DNA of 64,000 bases from Desulfobacter hydrogenophilus (GCF_004319545.1 NZ_CP036313.1:2730501-2794500), one strand, 5' to 3'. Positions 53,405-62,645 are shown, counted from the stretch's first letter. Notes: generated by a model not told the origin, from the sequence alone. A program made the numbers and translations.

Positions 53405-53547
53405 TATAAATATTTCGATATAAAATCAATCTTGGTATCTTACCCCTTTGCAAAGGGTGCTACTTATTTTTTTCAAGTCCCTTAAAAAAGGGTGATAAAT
53501 ATGATAAACACCGAATCTGAAAAATAACAGATTGGAAAAATAGCCCA

Positions 53548-54015
53548 ATGACACCAGCCATTAACACAGCCCAAAAAGCAAAAATCGATTTTAAGATCCA
53601 TGAATACAACCACGACCCCAGGGCAGAGTCTTATGGGCAAGAGGCGGCTGAAAAACTTGGGGTCAGCCCTGACCAGCTTTTTAAAACCCTTGTCGTGTCA
53701 ATGAACAGCAAAGAACTCAGTGTTGCCATCCTGCCTGTGTCCTGCCAATTGAATTTAAAATTGTTTGCCAGGGCCATGGGTGCAAAAAAAGCTGCCATGG
53801 CGGATAAAAAGCTGGTGGAAAAGACAACTGGCTATATCCTGGGCGGTGTTAGTCCCATCGGGCAAAAGAAAAAACTGTCAACAGTGGTTCATGACACTGC
53901 AAAGAATTTTAAGACGATTTTTGTCAGTGCCGGAAAACGAGGGCTTGACATTGAACTGGCACCGGACGATCTGGTTAAACTGGTCAACGGAAAATTTGAA
54001 TGCATTTGCGAATAA
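53548..54015 (+). CDS. ybaK: YbaK/EbsC-family aminoacyl-tRNA deacylase
   Basis: The 155-residue protein has YGQEAAEKLGVSPDQLFKTLVV with the substrate-pocket Lys, LPVSCQLNLKLFARAMGAKKA and GYILGGVSPIGQKKKLS, the YbaK signature. It hydrolyses Cys-tRNA(Pro) in trans to clear a ProRS error. Length is typical. It is monocistronic. Confidence 0.92.
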   Translation: MTPAINTAQKAKIDFKIHEYNHDPRAESYGQEAAEKLGVSPDQLFKTLVVSMNSKELSVAILPVSCQLNLKLFARAMGAKKAAMADKKLVEKTTGYILGGVSPIGQKKKLSTVVHDTAKNFKTIFVSAGKRGLDIELAPDDLVKLVNGKFECICE

Positions 54016-54093
54016 TATGGCACACCAAAAAAAACTATTATTCATGGATCAGGGATGTTAAAGAAACCGCTCAGGTTGAAATACAATAACAAA

Positions 54094-54160
54094 ATAACAG
54101 CCATGGGCTGATCTGGTCTAACAACACCCAGACTCAATCCACAACGAAACATGGAAGTAA
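54094..54160 (-). repeat. CCCATGG repeat family, copy 3 (reverse)
   Basis: Its reverse complement reads TTACTTCCATGTTTCGTTGTGG ... CCAGATCAGCCCATGGCTGTTATT, with ends shared with the copies at 44967-45126. Confidence 0.6.
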
Positions 54161-54207
54161 TTTAATATGTTATTTTGATTTTTATATAAAATGTTAAGGT
54201 TTTTGTA

Positions 54208-55371
54208 ATGGCCGCGTCCGCCGTCGCTGCCCGTAAGAATAGGGAAAGGATGAACAGCGTTACACCGATTGATTGTCTGATTGATAATCTGATAAAAAAA
54301 AATGCCGCATTTGCCTGCTGGTTCCAACCGTCCAGTGACAGCCCACAACTGATTGCAGGGTCGCAGGATGATATTCTATTCCCGGAAAGTATACAGCAGT
54401 TAAGCCGGGTCCGCGGGTTTGTGTTTGCCCCGTTTAAAATATCGAATCATGCCCCTGTCATTGCTTTGCAGCCGGCCATACATCTTAAAGGTTACGATCA
54501 AATCCAGGCGTTTGACCCAGGAATTTTGACGTCGGCTCCTTTTCGTCAGAAAGCAAAAGCTCCCTGCATTTCAACAAATTTTCAGGATTACCTGGTGTGT
54601 GTCAACCATGCCATTGAACAAATCCACGCCGCACAATTTTCCAAGGTCATTGTCTCCCGGCGCATTTGCAAAGAGAAAAAGAATGAATCCATGGGCCGGT
54701 TGTTTCTTGGGATGCATGATGTAAACCCGGGCGTGTTTGTCTTTGTGGTAAACCTGCCCAAGGCCGGGCTTTGGATGGGGGCTACCCCTGAACTGTTGTT
54801 TCGCTCCGATGGGCGACATGCCCAGACCGTGTCCCTGGCCGCCACCCAGTCCCGGCGCCCCGATGGTCGATACTGCTGGTTTACCAAGGAGATCGAAGAG
54901 CAGGCCTTTGTCTCCAGGTACACGCTGGATGTGCTTCACCGGTTTGGTTTTTCGTCCTATCAGACAAAGGGGCCCCAGGACCTTGAAACAGCTACTGTGG
55001 CCCATTTGAAAACCTCTTTCTTTTTTTCCGGGGAACAAATCCAGGATCGGCTAGGCGAATTTGTTGAACAGCTTTGCCCGACGCCTGCGGTTTGCGGTTT
55101 GCCCAAGGTCGAGGCAGATCAGTTTATCCAGGCCTTTGAACCCCACGACCGACGCTATTATACCGGGTTTCTGGGGCCCTGGCGCCTTGAGCAAAACGGC
55201 ACCGACGTTTATGTGAACCTGCGCAGCATGGAAATTGAAGATTCCCAGTATGTCCTCTACACCGGCGGGGGAATCACGGCCCGGTCCGACCCGGAACAGG
55301 AGTGGGAAGAGACCACGCAAAAGTCCAGAACGCTTTTAAACGCCATAGAGGCATTGCAGGAACAGGCATGA
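54208..55371 (+). CDS. menF: Isochorismate synthase (menaquinone)
   Basis: This 387-residue enzyme converts chorismate to isochorismate, the first step of menaquinone synthesis. The chorismate-binding domain shows SKVIVSRRIC, FVFVVNLPKAGLWMGATPELL, TVSLAATQSR, LCPTPAVCGLPK, YTGFLGPW and YTGGGITARSDPEQEWEET, all family motifs. Length is about normal for MenF. AAGG is correctly spaced to the ATG at 54208. menD overlaps its end by 4 bp. Confidence 0.93.
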   Translation: MAASAVAARKNRERMNSVTPIDCLIDNLIKKNAAFACWFQPSSDSPQLIAGSQDDILFPESIQQLSRVRGFVFAPFKISNHAPVIALQPAIHLKGYDQIQAFDPGILTSAPFRQKAKAPCISTNFQDYLVCVNHAIEQIHAAQFSKVIVSRRICKEKKNESMGRLFLGMHDVNPGVFVFVVNLPKAGLWMGATPELLFRSDGRHAQTVSLAATQSRRPDGRYCWFTKEIEEQAFVSRYTLDVLHRFGFSSYQTKGPQDLETATVAHLKTSFFFSGEQIQDRLGEFVEQLCPTPAVCGLPKVEADQFIQAFEPHDRRYYTGFLGPWRLEQNGTDVYVNLRSMEIEDSQYVLYTGGGITARSDPEQEWEETTQKSRTLLNAIEALQEQA

Positions 55372-57098
55372 TGATTTCAACAAAGCGCCATGTGCAGCAG
55401 CTGGCCGCTCTATTACGGAGTAAAAATATTTCAGATGTTGTGCTGTGTCCCGGATCCAGGAATGGTCCCTTAATTCATACTCTGGCAGGTTGCAAAGCGT
55501 TTGACTGCCGGGTGGTTGTGGATGAGCGCAGTGCCGGTTATTTTGCCCTGGGGGTAGCCCAGGCAAAGAAAAAACCGGTTGCTATTGTGTGCAGTTCCGG
55601 TACGGCTGCTGTTAATTTTGCCCCGGCTGTGGCCGAGGCCTTTTACCAGAATATCCCCTTGATCGTGGTGACTGCGGACCGGCCCGCTTACTGGATTGAT
55701 CAGCTGGAAAACCAGTGCATCCATCAAACGGCGCTGTATCGAAATTTTATCAAACAATCGTGTTCACTGCCCTTGGCGGAGTCGGACAGTCAGTTGTGGT
55801 ACGGTGCGCGTTTGATTAACGATATACTGAATACAGCCGTGTCTGATGCGCCGGGACCTGTGCATATCAACATTCCCCTTGAAGAGCCTTTGCACCAGAC
55901 CGTGGAGGCACAACTGCCTGATGTTAAAGTGATTGAGGCGGATGATACACGGACAAATCCTGACGAAAAAGCCTTGACCGGGGTGGTCGAAGAGATCTCC
56001 CGGGCAGATAAAATACTTGTACTGGCAGGCCAGTCCTCCGGCAACGCAGACCTTAGCCGTGCACTGACCCTGTTTGCGCAAAAAACCGGTGCCGTGGTTG
56101 CCGCCGAGCACCTGGCCAATTTGCAGATACCTTCTGAGTGCTGCTGTGTCCGTCCGGAATTGGTGCTTGGGTCCATATCCCCTGGTGATGCAGCTGTCTT
56201 TCAGCCTGACCTGCTGATTACCTTTGGCAGGCACTTTGTGTCCAAACGTATCCGGCAATTTTTAAGAGATTACAAACCGGATAAACATATTCATGTGGAT
56301 GCCGGCGGCCGGCATGTGGACACCTACCAGGCATTGACTCGTGTTTGTGCCATGTCCCCGGAACGGTTTTTTAAGCAGTTGGCCGGGATTCAGATCCAAA
56401 AGTCATCCGGTGAGTATGCCGGGGCTTGGAAAGACCGGGAACAAGAGGCCTTGCAAATTTATAAACAATATCTGACCCTGGCCCCTTTTAGTGATTTTAC
56501 GGTATGTGCCGGTGCATTAAAGGCCGTGCCGGAAGATTCAGTCATTCACCTTGGTAACAGCTCCACCGTAAGATATGCTGTGTTAAATCCCGGCATCAAA
56601 GGTGTTACCTGGCTTGGTAACCGAGGGACCAGCGGTATTGACGGTTCTATTTCCACAGCAGTGGGGTATGCCTCATGCAACTCCGGGATAAATACGATTA
56701 TACTGGGAGATCTCTCTTTTTTCTACGATTCCAATGGATTGTGGAATAAATACCTGGGGAAAAATTTAAGGATTGTTCTACTCAATAACGGCGGTGGTAA
56801 TATTTTCAGTTTTGTGGAAGACCTTGCCGGCCGCACCGGGGAGGACAATCAAGCGGTGTTTAAAAATTATTTTTTTGCGGGTCACAGGACAAAAGCCAAG
56901 GGCCTTGCATCAGCCTTCGGCCTTGACTATTTGCAGGCTGACTCAGGTTCCCCGTTGGACAAGGCCCTTGAACAACTTTATAATCCTGATCGGACTGCCC
57001 CTACCCTTCTAGAGGTGTTTACGGATGCCCAAACCAACACAAAGGTATTTAAGGGAGTGTTTAAAAAAATTAAAAAAGTACTGATCAATAGTGCTTGA
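55368..57098 (+). CDS. menD: SEPHCHC synthase MenD
   Basis: This 576-residue thiamine-pyrophosphate enzyme adds decarboxylated 2-oxoglutarate to isochorismate. SDVVLCPGSRNGPL, VVDERSAGYFALGVAQ (catalytic Glu region), ICSSGTAAVNFAPAVAEAFY-like VCSSGTAAVNFAPAV and GNRGTSGIDGSISTAVG with GDLSFFYDSNGLW (Mg/TPP) are MenD-typical. The start overlaps the menF stop; the frame extends upstream, but this ATG-ATG pair is the natural start. Confidence 0.95.
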   Translation: MMISTKRHVQQLAALLRSKNISDVVLCPGSRNGPLIHTLAGCKAFDCRVVVDERSAGYFALGVAQAKKKPVAIVCSSGTAAVNFAPAVAEAFYQNIPLIVVTADRPAYWIDQLENQCIHQTALYRNFIKQSCSLPLAESDSQLWYGARLINDILNTAVSDAPGPVHINIPLEEPLHQTVEAQLPDVKVIEADDTRTNPDEKALTGVVEEISRADKILVLAGQSSGNADLSRALTLFAQKTGAVVAAEHLANLQIPSECCCVRPELVLGSISPGDAAVFQPDLLITFGRHFVSKRIRQFLRDYKPDKHIHVDAGGRHVDTYQALTRVCAMSPERFFKQLAGIQIQKSSGEYAGAWKDREQEALQIYKQYLTLAPFSDFTVCAGALKAVPEDSVIHLGNSSTVRYAVLNPGIKGVTWLGNRGTSGIDGSISTAVGYASCNSGINTIILGDLSFFYDSNGLWNKYLGKNLRIVLLNNGGGNIFSFVEDLAGRTGEDNQAVFKNYFFAGHRTKAKGLASAFGLDYLQADSGSPLDKALEQLYNPDRTAPTLLEVFTDAQTNTKVFKGVFKKIKKVLINSA

Positions 57099-57108
57099 AT
57101 CAAAACCT

Positions 57109-57233
57109 GTGTTTGGACCGAAAGTTGCCCAGATGCAAGGCGCAGGAAAATTTGCAACCGGAGCATACCACTGTATGTGAGGATTGCACATTTTTTTGCA
57201 ACGCCGCAGGTGGGTGACTTTTGCTTCAAACAC
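57109..57233. repeat. 125-bp hairpin repeat
   Basis: GTGTTTGGACCGAAAGTTGC at the left faces CTTTTGCTTCAAACAC at the right; inner parts (GCAAGGCGCAGG and CCGCAGGTGGGTG region) also pair. It occupies the menD-menB gap. The left arm recurs at 35621-35675 in reverse. Confidence 0.7.
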
Positions 57234-57252
57234 TATATAGGGAGAGTGAGAC

Positions 57253-58077
57253 ATGACAGAAGAACGCCAGTGGGAAACCATCAAAGAGTTTGAAGATATC
57301 TTTTTTGAATATTATGAGGGCATCGGCAAGATCACCATTAACCGTGAACGCTACCGCAATGCCTTCCGTCCCACCACCGTCCATGAGATCAGCGAATCCT
57401 TGCGCATCTGCCGGGAGGATAAGCGTATCAATGTGATTGTCCTGACCGGGGCAGGGGATACGGCTTTTTGCGCCGGCGGCGACCAGAATGTCAAAGGGGA
57501 GGGGGGGTACATTGACAAGGACGGCACACCACGGCTGAATATCCTGGAAGTTCAGAAACAGATTCGGTCTATGCCCAAACCCGTGATTGCCATGGTCAAC
57601 GGTTTTGCCATTGGCGGCGGCCATGTGCTGCATGTGGTGTGCGATATCACCATAGCCAGTGAAAACGCGATCTTTGGTCAGACCGGGCCCAAGGTGGGCA
57701 GTTTTGATGCAGGATTAGGCTCCTCCTATCTGGCCAGCACTATCGGGCAGAAAAAGGCCCGGGAGATCTGGTTCATGTGTCGTCAATATACGGCGGCCGA
57801 GGCCCTGGAGATGGGTTTGGTCAATACGGTTGTGCCCCTGGATCAGCTTGAGGATGAGACCGTGGCCTGGGCCATGAAAATGCAGGAACACAGTCCCTTG
57901 GCCCTTCGTATGATCAAACTGGGGCTCAATGCCGAGCTTGACGGCCAGTTGGGACTCCAGGAGTTTGCCGGTAACGCCACGCTGTTGTATTACCTGACCC
58001 AGGAGGCCCAGGAAGGCAAAAACGCATTTCTTGAAAAGCGGAAACCGGATTTTAGTCAATTTCCAAAGTTCCCTTAA
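57253..58077 (+). CDS. menB: 1,4-dihydroxy-2-naphthoyl-CoA synthase
   Basis: The 274-residue crotonase-fold enzyme closes the second ring of menaquinone from O-succinylbenzoyl-CoA. It has [43 protein letters not shown] (oxyanion hole), [19 protein letters not shown], and [21 protein letters not shown], with the MenB-specific Gly-Asp loops. GGGAGAGTG is upstream. It is separated from menD by a hairpin repeat of 125 bp and from menC by another. Confidence 0.95.
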   Translation: MTEERQWETIKEFEDIFFEYYEGIGKITINRERYRNAFRPTTVHEISESLRICREDKRINVIVLTGAGDTAFCAGGDQNVKGEGGYIDKDGTPRLNILEVQKQIRSMPKPVIAMVNGFAIGGGHVLHVVCDITIASENAIFGQTGPKVGSFDAGLGSSYLASTIGQKKAREIWFMCRQYTAAEALEMGLVNTVVPLDQLEDETVAWAMKMQEHSPLALRMIKLGLNAELDGQLGLQEFAGNATLLYYLTQEAQEGKNAFLEKRKPDFSQFPKFP

Positions 58078-58215
58078 GGAATGAGTCCCGAAATAACTTA
58101 GCTTGGGAGCGCGGGCGTCTCGCCTGCATCTTTACAATACTTGCGGACATGCCGGCGAGACGCCCGCGCTCCCGGATATAGCAAAATAAGCAAGTTATTT
58201 AAGACCCGTTCCTAA
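58074..58215 (+). repeat. Palindromic GGGAGCGCGGGCG element, copy C
   Basis: TTAAGGAATGAGTCCCGAAATAACTT at the left and AAGTTATTTAAGACCCGTTCCTAA at the right enclose a 73-bp GC-rich palindrome. The left end begins at the menB stop (TAA). Between menB and menC. Confidence 0.85.
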
Positions 58216-58241
58216 CCTATTTTGAATAGGCTCAATAAATA

Positions 58242-59279
58242 ATGAAAGCACGTGTACTTGAACATAAATTACAGTTTAAACGACCGGCAGGGACATCCCG
58301 GGGGGTGCTGAACCACCGCCGGGTCTGGTACCTTATTCTGGAAAAAGAGGGCAGGGTTGGGGTGGGGGAATGCGCACCCTTACCGGGGTTGAGCGCTGAG
58401 ACCATTCCTGAGGTGGAACAGGCCTTTGCAGCACTTACCGCAGATCCGGATGGTTTTTGTGCCCAGGCGGCTCAGCAGAGTATACCCTCTTCGGTACGGT
58501 TTGCCGTGGAAACCGCCCTCAGGGATCTGGAACAGACCGGCACGCAGCTTCTGTTTCCTTCCAGCTTCACCCGGGGGGACAAAGGCATCCCCATCAACGG
58601 ACTGATCTGGATGGGGGCACCCTCGTTCATGAAAGAACAGGTTCGGCAGAAACTGGATTTGGGGTGGCGGTGCATCAAGCTTAAAATCGGGGCGCTTCAG
58701 TTTGAAGAAGAACTTGCCATCCTTAAAAGCATCCGGGCGGAATACAGTGCCGATGACATTATTTTACGGGTGGATGCCAATGGCGGTTTCTCCCCGGATA
58801 AGGTTCTGGACCGGATGGGGCAGCTGGCAGAACTGGATCTGCATTCCATTGAGCAGCCCATCGCCAAAGGCCAGTGGCCGCAAATGGCCCAAGTGTGCAA
58901 ACAGTCACCCCTGGACATTGCCTTTGACGAGGAACTCATCGGGATTACAGCACGTGAAGACAAAATTCGTCTCCTGGACACCCTTGCCCCCCATTATCTG
59001 GTGCTGAAACCCAGTTTGCACGGCGGGATGAAAGGGTGTGACGAATGGATTGAACTGGCTGATGAAAGGGGGATCGGCTGGTGGGTTACTTCTTATCTTG
59101 AATCCAACCTGGGTTTAAGTGCCATTGCCCAGTGGGTCTTTTTAAAGCAGCCCCATATGCACCAGGGCCTTGGTACGGGGCAGTTATTTACCAATAATAT
59201 GGCCTCCCCCCTGCAAATCCGTGGGGAAAAACTCTTTTTTGATCCGGGTAAACGGTTTATCTTTCCGGGGATTTTCTAA
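58242..59279 (+). CDS. menC: o-Succinylbenzoate synthase
   Basis: The 345-residue enolase-superfamily enzyme dehydrates SHCHC to o-succinylbenzoate. Catalytic Lys is in CIKLKIG, metal ligands in RVDANGGFS, SIEQPI and AFDEEL, and the second Lys in YLVLKPSLHGG. The start ATG lies just after the repeat; no strong ribosome binding site is evident (AATAAATAATG). It ends 4 bp before the menE start. Confidence 0.93.
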   Translation: MKARVLEHKLQFKRPAGTSRGVLNHRRVWYLILEKEGRVGVGECAPLPGLSAETIPEVEQAFAALTADPDGFCAQAAQQSIPSSVRFAVETALRDLEQTGTQLLFPSSFTRGDKGIPINGLIWMGAPSFMKEQVRQKLDLGWRCIKLKIGALQFEEELAILKSIRAEYSADDIILRVDANGGFSPDKVLDRMGQLAELDLHSIEQPIAKGQWPQMAQVCKQSPLDIAFDEELIGITAREDKIRLLDTLAPHYLVLKPSLHGGMKGCDEWIELADERGIGWWVTSYLESNLGLSAIAQWVFLKQPHMHQGLGTGQLFTNNMASPLQIRGEKLFFDPGKRFIFPGIF

Positions 59280-59283
59280 GGCC

Positions 59284-60339
59284 GTGAATATCTTTCCGGA
59301 TACCCTATGCCTCAATGGTACCGTGCACCGGGTGAAAAGGCTTCTGCAAGCGGGGCGTCCGGCCTGCTCCCCAGGCATTGAATCCGATGTCATTGATTTT
59401 CTGGCCCAATGGTATGGGCCGCAAAACACCATCACCGTCCACACCTCGGGCAGCACAGGTCCGCCCAAAACCATTTTTCTGACGAAAAAGTTTGTGGTCC
59501 AAAGCGCCATGCGCACCCTTGATTTTTTTGAACTGAAATCCGGGCAGCGCATCCTGCTGTGCCTGCCCTTAAGGTATATCGCAGGAAAACTTATGGTGGT
59601 CAGGGCACTTTTGGGCAGGCTTGATCTGTGCACCGCAGACCCAACCGATGATTTTGCGTTCCTGGCCCGGTGCCGGGATAATTCCTTCCGCTTCGCTGCC
59701 ATGGTGCTCAACCAGGTGACAAAATTGCTGGGAGAACCAAATCGGTTTGAAGGTCTTGATAGTTTACTTATCGGCGGTTCAGCGTTGCCGTCACGGCTTG
59801 AAACCGAACTTGGGAATGTGCCCACGGCCTGTTTTGCAAGTTACGGCATGACAGAAACTGCCACGCATATTGCCCTTCGCCGGATAAACGGTCAAAACGC
59901 ATCTGACCGTTTTCAATGTCTTAAGGGAATTCAGGTGGGACTGTCCGAAAGGGGATGCCTGACCATTGAAATGCCTGGCCTGGATGCGCCGTGTCTTGTC
60001 ACCAATGACCTGGCTGAGCTTGATGGTCATAAAACCTTTAGAATCCTGGGACGAGCCGATCATGTAATCATCTCCGGTGGCATAAAGTATTTTCCCGAAA
60101 TCATAGAAAAAAAATTGGAAGACCTTATTGCATATCCGTTTTTCATCGGGGCTATGCCTGATGAAACCCTTGGGCACAGGATTGTTCTGGCCATCGAAGC
60201 CCGGTCGGATGAACAGTTTGGAAAAAAGCTGGAAACCTTTTTTCCCCAAAGATTAGACCGCTACGAGAGACCACGGGATATCGTGTTTAAGGATACATTC
60301 AAGCGCACTGAAACAGGAAAAATAATCAGGCAACTTTAA
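59284..60339 (+). CDS. menE: o-Succinylbenzoate-CoA ligase
   Basis: The 351-residue adenylate-forming enzyme has the P-loop TVHTSGSTGPPKTIFL, SYGMTETATH, the RILGRADHVIISGGIKYFPEI hinge and C-terminal FKRTETGKI with the catalytic Lys. It makes OSB-CoA for MenB. It is about 100 residues shorter than typical MenE, lacking part of the N-terminal domain, a feature also seen in some short MenE. The GTG at 59284, after AAGG, is chosen; earlier starts lie inside menC. Confidence 0.9.
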   Translation: MNIFPDTLCLNGTVHRVKRLLQAGRPACSPGIESDVIDFLAQWYGPQNTITVHTSGSTGPPKTIFLTKKFVVQSAMRTLDFFELKSGQRILLCLPLRYIAGKLMVVRALLGRLDLCTADPTDDFAFLARCRDNSFRFAAMVLNQVTKLLGEPNRFEGLDSLLIGGSALPSRLETELGNVPTACFASYGMTETATHIALRRINGQNASDRFQCLKGIQVGLSERGCLTIEMPGLDAPCLVTNDLAELDGHKTFRILGRADHVIISGGIKYFPEIIEKKLEDLIAYPFFIGAMPDETLGHRIVLAIEARSDEQFGKKLETFFPQRLDRYERPRDIVFKDTFKRTETGKIIRQL

Positions 60340-60571
60340 CTGCATCCCTTGGGGTCATTAAGCTGTGTTGATATTTATAACCATAGAATCCTGGAATTTG
60401 AATGGTTGACATAGGTTTTTATTTTTCAATATGATAACCTGATTAAGTTCATTGTTTTTCGTTTCATGACACAATTAGCCGACAGGCCCGAATCGAGATT
60501 TGGATTTTATTGTTCCCAACCGGCCGGTCTTAAAAAGCCGCCCGAATCTTGTTTAAACAGGGAGATTTGAA

Positions 60572-61132
60572 ATGACCAACGCATTGAAACCAAAGTTCAA
60601 TCTGGAACACTTCAGGTCCATCAGCCATGCAATTTCAACCTACGATGATCCGAAACTTTTGTTAGCGCATATTACAGAAGGAATCGCCAGAACATTTAAA
60701 ATCAAAGGCTGTTGCACCCTTGTTTTGGATGAAAAGGAAAATCAGCTTTTTGTGGTGAGCAGTTACGGCATCAGCCAGCAATATCTGGAAAAAGGTCCCA
60801 TCTTTTTTGATGAAGAAGACTCCGCTCTTGCAAAGGGGGAGCCTGTTTTCATTCAAGATATGCAGGCCGATCCCAGGGTCCAGTATCCAAAGCAGGCGGC
60901 AAAGGAAAATATCGCATCCATGCTCTCAATACCCATTAAATTCAGGCATACGGTTACCGGGGTCGTGCGCATGTATCATAATGAGGTCATCACCGTCAGC
61001 GAACAGGATCTGGAGTCTTTGTCCGTTTTGTTTGAGCATCTGGGAATAGTGATTGAAAACAACGGCCTTACAAATGTGATTGACCAGTTTAAGGCGGCTA
61101 TGAATAATTTGCCCTATAGGCTCCTTGATTAA
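60572..61132 (+). CDS. GAF-domain protein
   Basis: This 186-residue protein is almost entirely one GAF domain: DPKLLLAHITEGIARTFKIKGCCTLVLDE, VVSSYGISQQYLEKGP, PVFIQDMQADPRVQYP, IASMLSIPIKF and a VRMYHNEVITVSEQDLESL tail. GAF domains bind cyclic nucleotides or other small ligands or sense redox state. No output domain is attached, so it may act through a partner. GGGAGATTTGAA precedes the ATG. Confidence 0.88.
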   Translation: MTNALKPKFNLEHFRSISHAISTYDDPKLLLAHITEGIARTFKIKGCCTLVLDEKENQLFVVSSYGISQQYLEKGPIFFDEEDSALAKGEPVFIQDMQADPRVQYPKQAAKENIASMLSIPIKFRHTVTGVVRMYHNEVITVSEQDLESLSVLFEHLGIVIENNGLTNVIDQFKAAMNNLPYRLLD

Positions 61133-61161
61133 ATCCGGAGTAAAAAAATGAGGCAAATTAT

Positions 61162-61440
61162 ATGGGAAAATCATACATCCAGGATACCAGTGATTTTTAT
61201 GCCAAGACAGCGGATATATCCTCCATCTGAACGGCCAGATTTATAAGGTGATTGGTCATGCCAAGGAGCAACGCTTCGGTATTGAATATCAAATTTTTTT
61301 GCAATATTTTGACATACGCCATTGGCAAGGGGTTTCACACGGTTTACATGATTAAAAACAACACGGAAACGTATGGCAATCTGCGCCAGCGGTTGACTGA
61401 CACCGATTTTTCCATACTGGATCAAAGAAGGCTGGTGAAT
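61162..61440 (+). pseudogene. Possible degraded gene
   Basis: An ATG opens MGKSYIQDTSDFYAKTADIS, then meets a stop; one frame over it continues LNGQIYKVIGHAKEQRFGIE before breaking again, and the first frame resumes with YMIKNNTETYGNLRQRL. The alternation suggests a decayed coding region. I do not recognise the family. The rest to 61619 holds nothing supportable. Confidence 0.3.
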
Positions 61441-61619
61441 TTTAAAAAAGGCTCGTGTTGCGTTTTGGGGTCTTATTTTTATGATTGTTCATAATAGCCT
61501 GAGAATATTGGTAATACCCCAACAATAACAGATTGCAAGCCTTTGCTATATTTGGAATAAATTCAAATAGTTGCCGAAAATATGCTTTAAAAGGCCCTGA
61601 AATGCGACATGAGCCAATA

Positions 61620-62006
61620 TTAAGTGGGGTCTGGCCCGTTTCCTTTAGGTATAATGCAATATCCAATGTTTGAGCCAATACCTTTTTCTATAAAAACCAA
61701 GTCTTTTATCTTGAGATTTTCAATGATTTCATCGACAATCGGTGATAAATTCACGTTGGCCTTTTCCCCGGTTTCTTTTTTTATATGAGCAACGAGCTCG
61801 CCTTTCGTAGCTCCATTGTGCTTTTTCAAGTAGACCAATACCATATTTTTAATATGTCTATTTGATGTCGCTTTATAGATAAAAAACAATACCCCTACAA
61901 AGCTGCTCTGTAATAAAAAGGAAAGCAGATAGTATCCATAAAGCAACAGAAAAATATTCAGAATTATCATTCCAGTTATAATAAAAAAGAAAAAAAATCT
62001 TTTCAC
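61620..62006 (-). CDS. Small membrane protein with a winged-helix-like tail
   Basis: The 128-residue protein has two hydrophobic segments (about 4-24 and 28-46) and then a basic helical region KNMVLVYLKKHNGATKGELVAHIKKETG that resembles a winged helix-turn-helix. Function unknown. A-rich, lower-GC codon use differs from the surrounding core genes. A weak AGAGGAATG site precedes the ATG. Confidence 0.6.
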   Translation of the reverse strand: MKRFFFFFIITGMIILNIFLLLYGYYLLSFLLQSSFVGVLFFIYKATSNRHIKNMVLVYLKKHNGATKGELVAHIKKETGEKANVNLSPIVDEIIENLKIKDLVFIEKGIGSNIGYCIIPKGNGPDPT

Positions 62007-62263
62007 AATACATTCCTCTTCTCTAAAAAAGGGTGTTGGAAACGACAGTACTAAATAAACGCAATTATTTTAAATTTCAAGTGATTAGGTGTTGGGATAA
62101 CCTTTGTTTAAGTGTTTGCTTTTTAAGGTTTAAATCAAAAAAAACAACCCAAAAAAACAAAGTCATTATGCTTTAAGAATTATCAGACGGATGGTCACAA
62201 GGCAATTCAAAAAGATATTTTTAAGGCTCATCTTAAATATGGAGTTACATCTTGAGTAGTCAA

Positions 62264-62390
62264 TTAAGGAATGAGACCGAAATAACTTGACCTGGGAGCG
62301 CGGGCGTCCCGCCTGCATTTTTACTGCAGGCGGGACGCCCGCGCTCCCGGATATATCAAAATGGGCAAGTTATTTAAAATCCGTTCCTAA
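62264..62390 (+). repeat. Palindromic GGGAGCGCGGGCG element, copy D (127 bp, most complete)
   Basis: TTAAGGAATGAGACCGAAATAACTT ... AAGTTATTTAAAATCCGTTCCTAA as outer inverted repeats, with GGGAGCGCGGGCGTCCCGCCTGCA and TGCAGGCGGGACGCCCGCGCTCCC as the perfect inner palindrome. The stretch 62007-62676 otherwise holds no gene. Confidence 0.9.
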
Positions 62391-62416
62391 GTGTTACATC
62401 GGACCTCTATTTTATA

Positions 62417-62504
62417 TTAGGACCTGCATGAAGATTTGATACGCCTTGTATATGACCCAAAGTTCAGCGCAATTTTGTTCACTTTATTTCATCTACGGTC
62501 CTAA
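62417..62504. repeat. MITE-like element, family TTAGGACCG (copy 2, 88 bp)
   Basis: TTAGGACCTGCATGAAGATTTG at the left and TTATTTCATCTACGGTCCTAA at the right match the ends of the element at 35786-35951; the interior keeps ACGCCTTGTATATGA and CCAAAGTT. Confidence 0.6.
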
Positions 62505-62584
62505 GTTGACCCGAGCAGTTTTTTTCCCAAAAACCTTTAATTCTAAAATAAATTTCGGTAATATTGAGGGCTTAAACTGTTTTT

Positions 62585-62645
62585 AGGGCACAAGGTCTGT
62601 GGCGTTTGCCGGCAAAAACCTTATGTTTAAAGAGACTTGTGCCCT
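62585..62645 (+). promoter_or_regulatory. Leader hairpin upstream of the His-rich gene
   Basis: AGGGCACAAGGTCT (62585) pairs with AGACTTGTGCCCT (62633-62645) apart from one bulged base, with an inner GCC/GGC pair. It ends 31 bp before the ATG and has no T-run, so a leader regulatory structure is more likely than a terminator. It matches no riboswitch class that I know. Confidence 0.35.

Noticed and set aside
61252..61494. 80-residue ORF after the GAF gene
   Set aside because: It is a broken piece of a degraded frame, with no start signal and stop codons upstream.
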